Shown here in pieces: positions 29,572 through 41,409 of a stretch of 42,224 nt of DNA (the stretch's first letter is position 1; each line of letters begins with the position of its first letter). Under the pieces are notes generated by a model. That model ran no database searches. It saw only the letters and a program-made list of their open reading frames with translations, and had not been told where the DNA came from. The DNA is from an uncultured delta proteobacterium (GTDB lineage Bacteria; Myxococcota_A; Polyangia; Polyangiales; Polyangiaceae), in assembly GCA_903892415.1 (NCBI GenBank), contig CAITIQ010000016.1, positions 1 through 42,224 of the forward strand, read 5' to 3'. The translations under genes and the position numbers were made by a program.

Positions 29572-30414
29572 TCACGATCGCAGCAGGCGGAGCCAGTTGC
29601 CAAAGAAGTGATCGCTGTCCTGCCTCCAGGTCGTTTGCGGGGCTGCGAGATCGACCTCGCGAGGGGGAGGTACGTCGGCGCGGCCCGCTCTGAGATCCCG
29701 TTGGTATTCGAATACGAGTCGCGCTGCTTCGTACTCTGGGTGGCCAAGGTGCGCCAGCAAGCGATAGTCCGGGCTCGCGAGCACGGTGTAGCCGGCCTCG
29801 CTGGACCACGCGAGCGGAAGCAGCTGGCCTGCCGCCGTGGCGAGTTCCACCGCGTTGTCGTCGACGCCAGCGTGTCGGCTTTGCGCGCTTGACCCCGTGC
29901 CGTTTGTGTCACGTGGAAGAACGCGATTTCCCTCCAAGACCTCATAGTGAAAGGCGCCAAAGAGCTTGTTGCGCAGCAGAACCTTCGGCACGCCGAGCTG
30001 CGCGGCGATGGCCATTCCGCCCCAACACAGCCCCAACGTGCTGCGCACTTCACGCACGGCGCGGCGGATGATCAACGAGAGCTCATCCCAATAGTGAACC
30101 TGCTCGAAGGGCAGCTCCTCCACCGGTGCGCCAGTGAGAATGAGACCGTCGAGCGAGCCCGCTTGCTGGTAGGAACGGTAGAAACGTCTTAGATGGTCGG
30201 CGTCGCTGCTGGTGTAACCGTGGGTCTCCAGTCGGATGAACACCGGCTCCACGAAGTCCTCCGCGTCGGCGAACCAGCGCAGCAGCATCGGCTCATACGC
30301 TTCGAGCTGCGGCATGATGTTGATGATGCCGACGCGCAGCGCGCGAACCGCTCCCGGCTCGACGCCACTGTGCAGGTCCCGCGCCGGGTGATCGCTAGGA
30401 AGTAGAACCGGCAT
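29572..30414 (-). CDS. metA: Homoserine O-acyltransferase MetA, probably acetyl-CoA-specific
   Basis: Acylates homoserine for methionine synthesis. Family motifs include GIINIMPQLEAYE (29-41), the nucleophile cysteine C130 in LGLCWGGMA, and GHPEYEA with H225. Length is 280 aa. Despite the historical name (homoserine succinyltransferase), the residue that sets acyl preference appears to be Glu (E99 in TGAPVEELPF, aligned with the position 111 Glu of acetyl-CoA-using enzymes; Gly there favours succinyl-CoA). Acetyl-homoserine as product fits the adjacent metY, 5 bp upstream on the same strand, which uses O-acetylhomoserine. Confidence 0.92.
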   Translation of the reverse strand: MPVLLPSDHPARDLHSGVEPGAVRALRVGIINIMPQLEAYEPMLLRWFADAEDFVEPVFIRLETHGYTSSDADHLRRFYRSYQQAGSLDGLILTGAPVEELPFEQVHYWDELSLIIRRAVREVRSTLGLCWGGMAIAAQLGVPKVLLRNKLFGAFHYEVLEGNRVLPRDTNGTGSSAQSRHAGVDDNAVELATAAGQLLPLAWSSEAGYTVLASPDYRLLAHLGHPEYEAARLVFEYQRDLRAGRADVPPPREVDLAAPQTTWRQDSDHFFGNWLRLLRS

Positions 30415-30419
30415 CAGCG

Positions 30420-34270
<3,851 letters not shown>

Positions 34271-34334
34271 GCTGCTCTGAGCCTAACTGCTTCTGCGGAG
34301 GCAATCGGCGAGCAACGTAGTGAGCACATCGCCG

Positions 34335-35072
34335 CTACGGTTCCGGAGGACCCACAACCTTGAAACGGATGCGGCTTGGCCCGAGGCCACGGAAGAAGAG
34401 CGCGGCTTGTCGCTCGAGACAGCGGACGAACGGCTTGTTTCCGTTGGGCGTGACCTTGATTGTCGGCCGTGAACCCGTCGTATCCACGCGAACCGAAAGC
34501 GCAGAAACCTTCTGCGTCCTCGCAAATTCATGGGCGCACCACTCGGCGCTGAGGCTCGCTCGTAGGCCCAACTCTTCGCGTAGTACCGGCGGCTCTCTTG
34601 GCGACGACTTGCCGCCAAGGCCGCTCGGGCGCAACGCGAGCAGCGCCTTCTCGAGCTGTTCGAGTGAGTCCGACTGCGGCGCAAGCCGGTGACGTTGGGC
34701 CTCAAGCCAAGGTGAAGCGTCGCCATAGTCGCGCTTTGCAATCTCAACCAAGGACGACATCCGAGGTTCGCTGGACAGCCGCTTGAGCCGTTCGAGGACC
34801 TGCGGCGCCTCGAGCGCGAGCGGTGCCCGCGCGAGGAGCAGTTCGCCTACGTGGCGCGCGGCCTCGCGGTCGTAGTGACCGGTCGCTTCGTCCATCAAGG
34901 CTAGCGCCAGCGGTCCGAGCGTTATCAGCGGGACCTCGACGCCGGCCGGCGCTCCAAGTTCGAACAGCGCCCAGGCCAAGACCTCACTGCACGTCGTGCG
35001 ATAAATGTTGTCGACGTCGGTCGGCTCGACCAGCGAAACGCAGAGCAAGCTCGCGCGCGCCGCTCGGATCAT
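34335..35072 (-). CDS. C-terminal part of a probable frameshifted lipoprotein gene
   Basis: A 245-aa reading frame that starts inside the 3' end of the 34984-36108 gene with an 89-bp overlap and has no signal peptide. The ATG (35072) is preceded directly by GAGG without spacer. It begins ARASLLCVSLVEPTDVDNIY, helical and TPR-like, and ends with a domain containing LSVRVDTTGSRPTIKVTPNG and ALFFRGLGPSRIRFKVVGP, resembling the C-terminal beta module of TonB-like or secreted myxobacterial proteins. Most likely this and the upstream frame were one protein of about 610 residues; see findings. The 64 bp to thrA hold nothing recognisable. Confidence 0.6.
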   Translation of the reverse strand: MIRAARASLLCVSLVEPTDVDNIYRTTCSEVLAWALFELGAPAGVEVPLITLGPLALALMDEATGHYDREAARHVGELLLARAPLALEAPQVLERLKRLSSEPRMSSLVEIAKRDYGDASPWLEAQRHRLAPQSDSLEQLEKALLALRPSGLGGKSSPREPPVLREELGLRASLSAEWCAHEFARTQKVSALSVRVDTTGSRPTIKVTPNGNKPFVRCLERQAALFFRGLGPSRIRFKVVGPPEP

Positions 35073-36108
35073 CCTCGAACTGACGAATCACAGCCAGATC
35101 CGAAAGTGCGTCGGGGAGCCTCCATTGCTCGAGTCCGCTCTTGTCGATGGCAGCGATCACGTCGCGTAGCTTTGGTTCACGCTGGTCGAAGGGCGTCACC
35201 TCGCTCAAGTTGGCCAGCATGTCGATACGGAACGCAGGGTCACTCGTGAGCTTCGCTGCCTCGACGAAGGCGTCCGCTTCGTGCGAAAGTTCAGCCACGC
35301 CTTGCCAGGCCCACGCGCGATCCTCCGATGCTAGCGAAGGCTCGCTGGTTAGCGCGCGGAACTCTTGCAGAGCTTTGGCTCGACCCGCCTTGTCGCTTTC
35401 AGGCACGAGGTGAAGCTGCAGATAGGCCGAGAGGAGTCGCTCATGCACGTTCCGCTGAGGTCGTTCGACGAGCCGTGCGAAGAGTTCGCCCGCCGCTTGG
35501 TCCCAGGCTTTGTCGCTCACGACGAAGCCTTGTTTGGCGGCCGCGAGATCCTGCTCCGCGCACGCTACTCGCTCGCGCTGCTCCGCCGGCGCAAAGGCGT
35601 GCAATACGTTTTCACGCCTTCGGAGCCGATTGGAGAGCGTGGCGGCGGCCATTCGCTCATTGCCCCGCTGCTCGTACGCCGCGAGCGGCGCCTCCAGCGC
35701 TTGGGCGATCTTCCCTTTGAATAATTCCGAATCGAGGCTTCTGAAGCCCAGTCCGATGCCATCGAGCGGTGGGCGCTTCGGGGCCGGAACCCCAACAAGA
35801 ACGTCCCCGAGCGCGTACTCGGCGACCGGCGCAGCCCGCTGCGGTGGCGCAGGTACGAACACAACCTCGCTTAGGAGCAGCTTGCCCACCGGGCCCTTCG
35901 CGCTCGCGCGCTCCTGCTCCTCGGCCTCAATGCCTTCCAACTCCGACCGATCAACCGGCGGGCACTGGAAGGCTGGGCTCGAAACCGGCGCGTTCGTGCT
36001 GGGGACCTCGCGGAGCGGCCCGCTCGTGATCGGCGGCGTGGCTGCGCTTTTCGCTTCTGCACAAGCGACGCTGAGGAGCAGAAGGAAGAGGCCCGAGCGT
36101 GTGCTCAT
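34984..36108 (-). CDS. Lipoprotein with helical repeats, probably truncated by a frameshift
   Basis: A 374-aa frame starting with a lipoprotein signal (MSTRSGLFLLLLSVACAEAK, lipobox cysteine C16). A Pro/Ser linker and VGKLLLSEVVFVPAPPQRAA follow, then long helical segments reminiscent of TPR proteins (LFARLVERPQRNVHERLLSA, DRAWAWQGVAELSHEADAFV, LANLSEVTPFDQREPKLRDV). After QFEDDPSG the sequence turns into an Arg-rich tail ending HLSHDVQ that looks out of frame, while the protein-like reading continues in the neighbouring frame from about 35072. A tract of alternating C and G (35052-35060) sits in the overlap and may be where the reading frame was lost. Confidence 0.65.
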   Translation of the reverse strand: MSTRSGLFLLLLSVACAEAKSAATPPITSGPLREVPSTNAPVSSPAFQCPPVDRSELEGIEAEEQERASAKGPVGKLLLSEVVFVPAPPQRAAPVAEYALGDVLVGVPAPKRPPLDGIGLGFRSLDSELFKGKIAQALEAPLAAYEQRGNERMAAATLSNRLRRRENVLHAFAPAEQRERVACAEQDLAAAKQGFVVSDKAWDQAAGELFARLVERPQRNVHERLLSAYLQLHLVPESDKAGRAKALQEFRALTSEPSLASEDRAWAWQGVAELSHEADAFVEAAKLTSDPAFRIDMLANLSEVTPFDQREPKLRDVIAAIDKSGLEQWRLPDALSDLAVIRQFEDDPSGARELALRFAGRADRRRQHLSHDVQ

Positions 36109-36149
36109 GAGTCAGTCATCTGAGCACACACGCCGTCTGGTGCGCCGGA

Positions 36150-36713
36150 CTACTTCTTCAGCAGCTTGAGCGAGCTGCAGATCTTCTTGCTTTCCTCGAG
36201 GTCCTTCGACTCGCCGAGGCACTGGACCATGAACTTGGCGCCTTTGCGGGTAGCGAGGAAGTTACCGATGCCATCGCCCTTGTCGAAGTGCGCGGTGAAC
36301 AGATCGCCGTCGGTCTTCTTCTCGACCTTGGCGCCCTTCTCGTCGAGACCGCGGAGCAGGTCATCGGGGCTCTTGGCTTCAGCGAAGAGGACGGTGACGA
36401 GCACGGCGACCTTGCCGGCGGCGTAGCTGCCGCTGATCGCCTCATCCGGCGCTTCGTTCTTCGTCCCTTTGGGCAGCATCAGCGAGTAGCCCATTTTCTC
36501 GTTCTTGACCTCCTCGAGCTCAGCGCTGGGAGCAGGCGCCGGTGCCGCGCTGGTTGCAGCGGGAGCCGCGCTGGTTGCGCTGCTTGCGGCGGGCTTGGCC
36601 GACCCGGCGGGTTTGCTGCTCGCTGCGGCCGAGCCGCTCGCGGCGCCAGCGCCACCGTCGCCGCAGCCGAGCAGGAGGAACATCGAGGTGAGGAGGGGGA
36701 GGGCGAATTTCAT
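36150..36713 (-). CDS. Lipoprotein with Ala/Ser/Pro linker
   Basis: A 187-aa protein with a clear lipoprotein signal (MKFALPLLTSMFLLLGCGDG, cysteine C17). Residues 19-66 are a low-complexity Ala/Ser/Pro/Lys linker. The remaining 120 residues make a compact domain (NEKMGYSLMLPKGTKNEAPD, VAVLVTVLFAEAKSPDDLLR, FTAHFDKGDGIGNFLATRKG) with two cysteines that could pair (VQCLGESK and KICSSLK). No family recognised; probably a periplasm-facing surface lipoprotein. It follows the sensor kinase on the same strand, with a 101-bp gap that contains an ACTCGC/GCGAGT stem. Confidence 0.75.
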   Translation of the reverse strand: MKFALPLLTSMFLLLGCGDGGAGAASGSAAASSKPAGSAKPAASSATSAAPAATSAAPAPAPSAELEEVKNEKMGYSLMLPKGTKNEAPDEAISGSYAAGKVAVLVTVLFAEAKSPDDLLRGLDEKGAKVEKKTDGDLFTAHFDKGDGIGNFLATRKGAKFMVQCLGESKDLEESKKICSSLKLLKK

Positions 36714-36747
36714 GGTTCGCGGCTTAGTACAGTTTGGCGCCGTGCGG

Positions 36748-36765
36748 ACTCGCGATCGTGCGAGT
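36748..36765. terminator. Hairpin between the sensor kinase and lipoprotein genes
   Basis: ACTCGC-GATCGT-GCGAGT is a perfect 6-bp stem with a 6-nt loop in the 101-bp gap after the sensor kinase stop. It may terminate the kinase transcript or act as an operator for the lipoprotein gene. Confidence 0.3.
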
Positions 36766-36814
36766 GGGAGTCGCAATCCCGCGAGCGTGCTTCTACGGGC
36801 CCACTCCCTCAGAC

Positions 36815-39301
36815 TTAGCTCGCCGCGCTGTGCGGGCCGAACTGACGGCCGTTGCTCGGCGGCGGTATGGTCGGTGCCCAAACGTCTCGAACCACCGCAG
36901 CAGCGTTGAAGCGGAAGATGAAGCTCGTACCTTTACCGCGCTGGCTCAAGATCTCGAACTCGCCGCCGGCTGCGGTGCAAGAAGCCTTGAGTGCGCTCAA
37001 CCCGACGCCGCGGCCACTCGTGTCGGTGACGTCGTCACGGGTCGAAAAGCCGTCAGCGAACATCAATTCGGTGAGCCCACGTTCGCTGTCTTCGAAGGGA
37101 ATGCCGCGCGCGAGTGCCTTCTTTCGGACCGCGCCAAAGTCGATCCCAGCGCCGTCGTCGCGAACCTCGACCACCAGGGATGGCTGATGCGCTGGGCCTT
37201 CAATACGAGTCAGAAGCTCCAGCGAGCCAATCGCGGATTTGCCGGCGGCCAGGCGTTCCTGGCGAGACTCGAAGCCGTGATCGATGGCGTTGCGAACCAC
37301 GTGCACCAGCGCTTCACAGAAAGGGTCCAGCGGGCCTGGCGGGATTCGAACGCCGGCGTGCTCCACGACGACGGCGACGGGCTTGTTGAGGCGCGTGGCA
37401 AGCCGACCGGCGTGCTCGGCAAGGCGTGAAAGTGCCCCCTCCGCTGGTCGAAAGGCGAGGGCTTCGACAAACTGAACGGTGCGCTCATCGACGTGGGCAC
37501 GACTCAGCCGCGCTAGGAGCTGACGATGCTCCTCGGGCGAGAGATCGATCGATTCGCGCTTGCCGAGAAAGGGTCGGATCTCGGCGAGCGTTGCTTCCCA
37601 CGTCGCGCGTACGCTTGCGAGCAAGCTTGCGGCGGCCGAGAGGCCTTCGTCTTTGAGAGCGTCCTCGGCCTGGTGACAAATGGCCGAGCAGGCTTGAAAG
37701 CCCGCGACCGCGAGGGTGCCTTTGAGCGTGTGCAACGGCCGAGCAAGTTCGCTCTGTGAGCCGGCCCGCTCCACGGCCTGCAGCAAGCCTTCCACCTCAA
37801 CGATGAAGCGGCGGAATTCGGCTGCGTCTCGCAGGGCGTTCTTCATGATGCCGTGAACCTCCCGCTGCATCGTGTCGTCGCGCTCCCGCTCGACCGCGAG
37901 CGTTACATCGCGGATCACCAGCACCAAGAGTTGGGCGTGGCCCTGTCGCAACTCCAGGCAGAAGTGACGGCCATTGCGCTCGAAGCTCTTCGGCAGTTGG
38001 TCCGCGGCAACCTCGAACGGCAGTGCGCCCTCGGCAACTTGCTCGAGCGCTAGCTCGAACTCCGCGCGTCGCTCACCTTCGCCAAACAAATACTCGGCCG
38101 CGGGCTCTCGTGCGCTTGGCTGACCAAACCAACGCACGAGAGCCGCGGACGGTAGGCCTACGAGTTGGCCGCTTGGAGCGAGCCCGACGAAGCCGTCGCC
38201 CGCGCTGTCCAAGATCAGCTGCGTGTGCGCCTGAGCGCTCACGAGCGAGGCCTCACGGCGCGCGACCGCATCGATCGCCGCGTTGAAGCTGCTGCCAAGT
38301 TCGCCGATCTCGTCGCGGGAGCGGATGGCCACCGGTTCGAATCGACCTTGCTCGACCTGCCGTACACCGGCGAGCAACTGCGCGAGCGGTCGCTGAACGA
38401 GCCGATGAAGCAGTACGACGAACACGCCCACGAGCAAGAGCCCCGCGATGGCCGAAGTGGCCGTCGATTGGTTGAGCGTTGCTTGCGTGTGATGGCTCAG
38501 CTCGCGCGGGCGGATGACCTCGAGCACCAGCGCGGAGTCGCCGCGAAGATCAGCGAGCGCGACGAAGCCGTGAACCTCGTTCTCCCGCGGGACGATCGCG
38601 ATCCGTGTTCCTTGCGCCAACGCCGAACGCCCTTGCGCCGACGTCGGCTCGGCTGCCTCCAGCTTGCTGGGAGTGAGGCTGAGCTTGGTGAAGGAGAAGC
38701 GTTCGAGTCGCTCCACCCAAGCGCCGTCCATCGCTCGGCCAACGATGAAGCGCGCGGCCGTCGCTGGTTTGGTCTTGTCGGTACGCAACACTGGACGACT
38801 GGTGACCGAGTACGGCTTCCCGCCGATCATCAGCACGCCGTCATAGGCCGGCCCACTCTCCGCCAGCCCTTTGCTCAGCAGGCCTCCTGGGGCGACTTCG
38901 CTCTGCAGCTCCTCGGGCAACGCACCGAGCTCGCGCCGATCGTTCTCGCACCAAGCTCCCAAGACCACCGTCCCGTCGACGCGAACGATCGCCATGAACT
39001 GCACGTTGAGCGTGACGTCGAGACTGTCGTAGCTGACGTTCTCTTTGATGAACTCCGGGTCCTTCGTCGCCGCGAAGTCGCTGACAGCGTCCCACGAACT
39101 CCAGTCCTCGAAGCGCTGACCGAACTCGACGAGAACCGTACCAACAAGGCTCTCCAGCTCTTCAACGCGCCGAACGGTGGAGCTCTCCTCGCTGGCCTTG
39201 AACCCCCCAACCACGACCCAACGCAGAACGGCTGAAAAGGCGACCAGAAGCGCTACGACGCTCGTAAGCGTATAGAGCAGTGACTTGGTGCGGAGGGACA
39301 T
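36815..39301 (-). CDS. CheA-like sensor histidine kinase with CHASE4, HAMP, PAS-like and Hpt domains
   Basis: An 828-aa membrane kinase. Transmembrane segments at about 7-32 and 283-300 flank a periplasmic CHASE4-type sensor (VEFGQRFEDWSSWDAVSDFA, then FIKENVSYDSLDVTLNVQFM). HAMP spans about 300-352 and a PAS-like region 355-470. The phosphorylated histidine is H524 in an Hpt domain (ARPLHTLKGTLAVAGF). The ATPase domain at about 625-800 has the N box HVVRNAIDHGFE (N671), VRDDGAGID (D716) and SGRGVGLSALK. Architecture matches CheA without a CheW-like domain, so it is probably not array-bound. No response regulator is adjacent; its partner is elsewhere. The C-terminal 30 residues are probably disordered. 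Confidence 0.92.
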   Translation of the reverse strand: MSLRTKSLLYTLTSVVALLVAFSAVLRWVVVGGFKASEESSTVRRVEELESLVGTVLVEFGQRFEDWSSWDAVSDFAATKDPEFIKENVSYDSLDVTLNVQFMAIVRVDGTVVLGAWCENDRRELGALPEELQSEVAPGGLLSKGLAESGPAYDGVLMIGGKPYSVTSRPVLRTDKTKPATAARFIVGRAMDGAWVERLERFSFTKLSLTPSKLEAAEPTSAQGRSALAQGTRIAIVPRENEVHGFVALADLRGDSALVLEVIRPRELSHHTQATLNQSTATSAIAGLLLVGVFVVLLHRLVQRPLAQLLAGVRQVEQGRFEPVAIRSRDEIGELGSSFNAAIDAVARREASLVSAQAHTQLILDSAGDGFVGLAPSGQLVGLPSAALVRWFGQPSAREPAAEYLFGEGERRAEFELALEQVAEGALPFEVAADQLPKSFERNGRHFCLELRQGHAQLLVLVIRDVTLAVERERDDTMQREVHGIMKNALRDAAEFRRFIVEVEGLLQAVERAGSQSELARPLHTLKGTLAVAGFQACSAICHQAEDALKDEGLSAAASLLASVRATWEATLAEIRPFLGKRESIDLSPEEHRQLLARLSRAHVDERTVQFVEALAFRPAEGALSRLAEHAGRLATRLNKPVAVVVEHAGVRIPPGPLDPFCEALVHVVRNAIDHGFESRQERLAAGKSAIGSLELLTRIEGPAHQPSLVVEVRDDGAGIDFGAVRKKALARGIPFEDSERGLTELMFADGFSTRDDVTDTSGRGVGLSALKASCTAAGGEFEILSQRGKGTSFIFRFNAAAVVRDVWAPTIPPPSNGRQFGPHSAAS

Positions 39302-39465
39302 GGGCGATCACGGGAACTGCACGTTGTTGCTAGGGGTTAATACGGATGGTGCCGGCCGACGTTCCAGGCGGGAGCTCTCGCGGCGGTTGCACGAGCGACG
39401 CCGAGCCGAAGCGGATTAAGCGGCATTAAGAAGCCGAATTGCCCGCGCGGTTCTAGCGTCCGCGC

Positions 39466-40083
39466 ATGATCAGAACTTCGATTGGAGCGGCGGCCTTCGC
39501 GTTTCTTCTAGGCTGCGCTGATGGCGCGTCCGAGTCGTCCGGCTCAGGAGCAAGCCCCGCGCAGGGCGGCGCCGGAGCGGGCGGAGATGCTGGAGGTACG
39601 GCGGGTGGGACGGACGCGAGCGGCGCTGGCGGAGCGATGAGCACGCCTGCCGCCAGCTGGGATTTGAGCGCGGACTTCACCGTGAATGGCCACAGCTTCG
39701 CGGAGTCCATTCAGTCGGCAGTTGCCTTTCACCGAGTCTTCGATGGCGAAGACCATCTCGCGGTGGTGGTCACCGATGTCCCCGAATTCTGCGCAGCAAG
39801 CGCCGCCGGAGACTGCGGCAGCGAGCCGCACTTTCGGCTCGAGCTCAACCTTACCGGGCTCGAACCGGGCAGCTACGAGATCGGCGACGGCTTCGTCAGT
39901 GCCTGGTCTGGCGACGTCCCAGCCTCGTGCCAAGGGGCAGGCTTCGGAGCTGACTCGGGCACCGTGTCGTTCGAGCACGTCAGCGTCGGGGAAGGCGGTT
40001 GGGTCGAAGTGAGCTTCGATCTCAACTTCCTGACTGGGCAAACAGCGGGCAGCATCGTGGCGCCTCTGTGCGTCGTGGATTGA
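39466..40083 (+). CDS. Lipoprotein with Gly/Ala-rich linker
   Basis: A 205-aa protein with a lipoprotein signal (MIRTSIGAAAFAFLLGCADG, cysteine C17), then a Ser/Gly/Ala-rich linker to about residue 62, the type common on myxobacterial surface lipoproteins. The remaining 140 residues form a beta-rich domain with four cysteines (EFCAAS, GDCGSE, ASCQGA, PLCVVD) that probably form two disulfides; segments include HLAVVVTDVPEF, FRLELNLTGLEPGSYEIGDG and WVEVSFDLNF. No family recognised. The 164-bp gap before it has two ATTAAG motifs in a GCGGATTAAG/GCGGCATTAAG arrangement, and no other gene. Confidence 0.75.
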   Translation: MIRTSIGAAAFAFLLGCADGASESSGSGASPAQGGAGAGGDAGGTAGGTDASGAGGAMSTPAASWDLSADFTVNGHSFAESIQSAVAFHRVFDGEDHLAVVVTDVPEFCAASAAGDCGSEPHFRLELNLTGLEPGSYEIGDGFVSAWSGDVPASCQGAGFGADSGTVSFEHVSVGEGGWVEVSFDLNFLTGQTAGSIVAPLCVVD

Positions 40084-40295
40084 AGGGCGGGTCCTAGCGG
40101 ATGCATCGCCTTTGCGACCGCAGCTCTGTGCCGGTGCGCACACCGCCCTAGGTGCCCGGTGCTGGTGGTCGGCGCCGCGCCCACCTGGTAAATTGCGCCG
40201 CTCATGGATGCCTCGAAGCCCTTCGCGTTTGTGTTCCCGCTAGCCAATGAAGTGACGAAGCTTCACCCCTCGTTGTTGGGTGGGGTTGGCATGTA

Positions 40296-40393
40296 TTCCG
40301 CCGAAGGCGGATGCAGCTAGCAGAATGACTCGTGCCCTCTTCAAGAAGGACGGCCGAAGGCCCCTTGGGACTTTGAACTTGGCACGGGTCATT
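40296..40393. repeat. Dispersed palindromic element, copy B, inside a gene
   Basis: A 98-bp copy of the element at 89-185. Arms are AATGACTCGTGCC (40324-40336) and GGCACGGGTCATT (40381-40393, one mismatch). The centre is again exactly 44 nt and differs from copy A at 8 positions, keeping GGCC-GAA-GGCC. Here AAGG/CCTT and TTCAA/TTGAA add stem pairs. The left outer hairpin CCGCC-GAA-GGCGG is kept; the right one is absent. The repeat interrupts the SMI1-like gene. Confidence 0.85.
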
Positions 40394-40666
40394 TCGACCG
40401 CCGCTGGTTCAGTGCGATTCCGCTGCCCAGGGAGCCAGCGCTGAAGGCGACCCGCGACGCCGTGTTCGAAGCCTTGGAGTCGCAGATCGAGTCGCTCGGT
40501 CTGCCGCAGCGTCTCTTTGCGCCAGGAGTGGCGCCGAAGGCCGTGCGCACCATCGTCGTGAACGTGACGATGGTCGACCTCAAGGAGCGCGCGAAGCGAG
40601 AAGTGGCAGGCTGTCGAGCCTCACGAGGTCGCGGCCGCCGCGTCGTCCGCCAAGCCCAAGCAGGTC

Positions 40667-41350
40667 GTGGAGCCCGTCCGCTCGGCCACTGCGAAGAAGA
40701 AAGCGTCATCCAAGCCCCTAGAGGCTCCGGCGGCGACCGTCGCGCAGATCGGTCGCATCGACGCGCTCGCTTCGAAGGCCGGCGTCAAGCTGCCATCCGG
40801 CGCGGCCGAAGCTGCGATCGCGGCGCTCGAGTCCAAGCTGGGCGTCACGCTGCCCATCGAGGTGCGCGCGTTCTATCTCGCCCACGACGGCGGCCCGAAG
40901 TTGGCGCCGATCTTTGGCGATCGGCGACTGCTCCCGCTCGAGGGCATCGCGCGAGAATGGTCGAGCTGGGAAGAAGTCGCGGACAGTCTCGACGACGATG
41001 ATGACGTCGAGGCCGACAAAGGCGTTCGAGCCGAGCGCTGGAATCGAAAATGGATCCCCATCAGCAGCGACGCCGGTGGCAACGGCGAGATGCTCGACCT
41101 CTCCCCGTCGAAGGGTGGCAAGGTTGGGCAGATCATCTCCGTCTACCACGACGACGACGCCCGCTCGCTCGAGGCGCCCGATCTGCTGACCTGGCTCGAG
41201 GAGAAGCTGTCGATGAAAACGCAGAGCACGCCGAAGTCGAAGGCGATCAAGCCGGTGGCAAAGCCGGTAAAGAAGCCAGTGGTGGCAAAGTCAGTGGCAA
41301 AGTCAGTGGCAAAGTCAGTGGCGAAGTCGGTGAAAAAGCCGCGTCGCTGA
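40667..41350 (+). CDS. SMI1/KNR4 (SUKH) family domain protein, 3' piece of the disrupted gene
   Basis: A 227-aa frame from GTG 40667 with no ribosome site seen. A Lys/Ala-rich start precedes a SMI1/KNR4-like domain at about 35-175 (LESKLGVTLPIEVRAFYLAH and DGGPKLAPIFGDRRLLPLEG, then WNRKWIPISSDAGGNGEMLD). This fold is common in immunity proteins of polymorphic toxins and in regulatory proteins. The C-terminal 45 residues are a Lys/Ala/Pro/Val-rich, histone H1-like tail (AIKPVAKPVKKPVVAKSVAK). No toxin gene is adjacent. Its start is doubtful because coding signal extends upstream into the disrupted part. Confidence 0.65.
   Translation: MEPVRSATAKKKASSKPLEAPAATVAQIGRIDALASKAGVKLPSGAAEAAIAALESKLGVTLPIEVRAFYLAHDGGPKLAPIFGDRRLLPLEGIAREWSSWEEVADSLDDDDDVEADKGVRAERWNRKWIPISSDAGGNGEMLDLSPSKGGKVGQIISVYHDDDARSLEAPDLLTWLEEKLSMKTQSTPKSKAIKPVAKPVKKPVVAKSVAKSVAKSVAKSVKKPRR
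41282..41329 (+). repeat. Four tandem 12-bp units coding for KSVA
   Basis: Three identical units GTGGCAAAGTCA followed by GTGGCGAAGTCG encode the repeated VAKS tetrapeptides of the basic tail of the SMI1-like protein. Identity at the DNA level points to recent slippage, so copy number may vary among strains. Confidence 0.85.
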
Positions 41351-41409
41351 CGTCGACCTTCGCAGGAACAGCGCATTGCGGGTAGCGCTCCTGGTCGTGC
41401 TCTTCAGGC

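Larger units (their letters stand above)
40204..41350 (+). pseudogene. Disrupted gene ending in a SMI1/KNR4-like domain
   Basis: The 5' part starts at ATG 40204 and reads DASKPFAFVFPLANEVTKLH then PSLLGGVGM before entering the palindromic repeat, which adds an in-frame TAG (40318-40320). After the repeat, protein-like coding resumes in the same frame (FDRRWFSAIPLPREPALKAT, then FAPGVAPKAVRTIVVNVTMV and DLKERAKRE). Near 40595-40605 the coding moves to the next frame (KWQAVEPHEVAAAASSAKPK), which runs on into the SMI1-like region. Thus two lesions separate three coding pieces that look like one ancestral gene of about 1.05 kb without the repeat. The 3' piece may still be expressed; see the next entry. 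Confidence 0.6.

Noticed and set aside
38165..39235. Long plus-strand open frame opposite the sensor kinase
   Set aside because: The minus strand has full CHASE4, HAMP and kinase motifs; the plus-strand translation lacks any recognisable domain.
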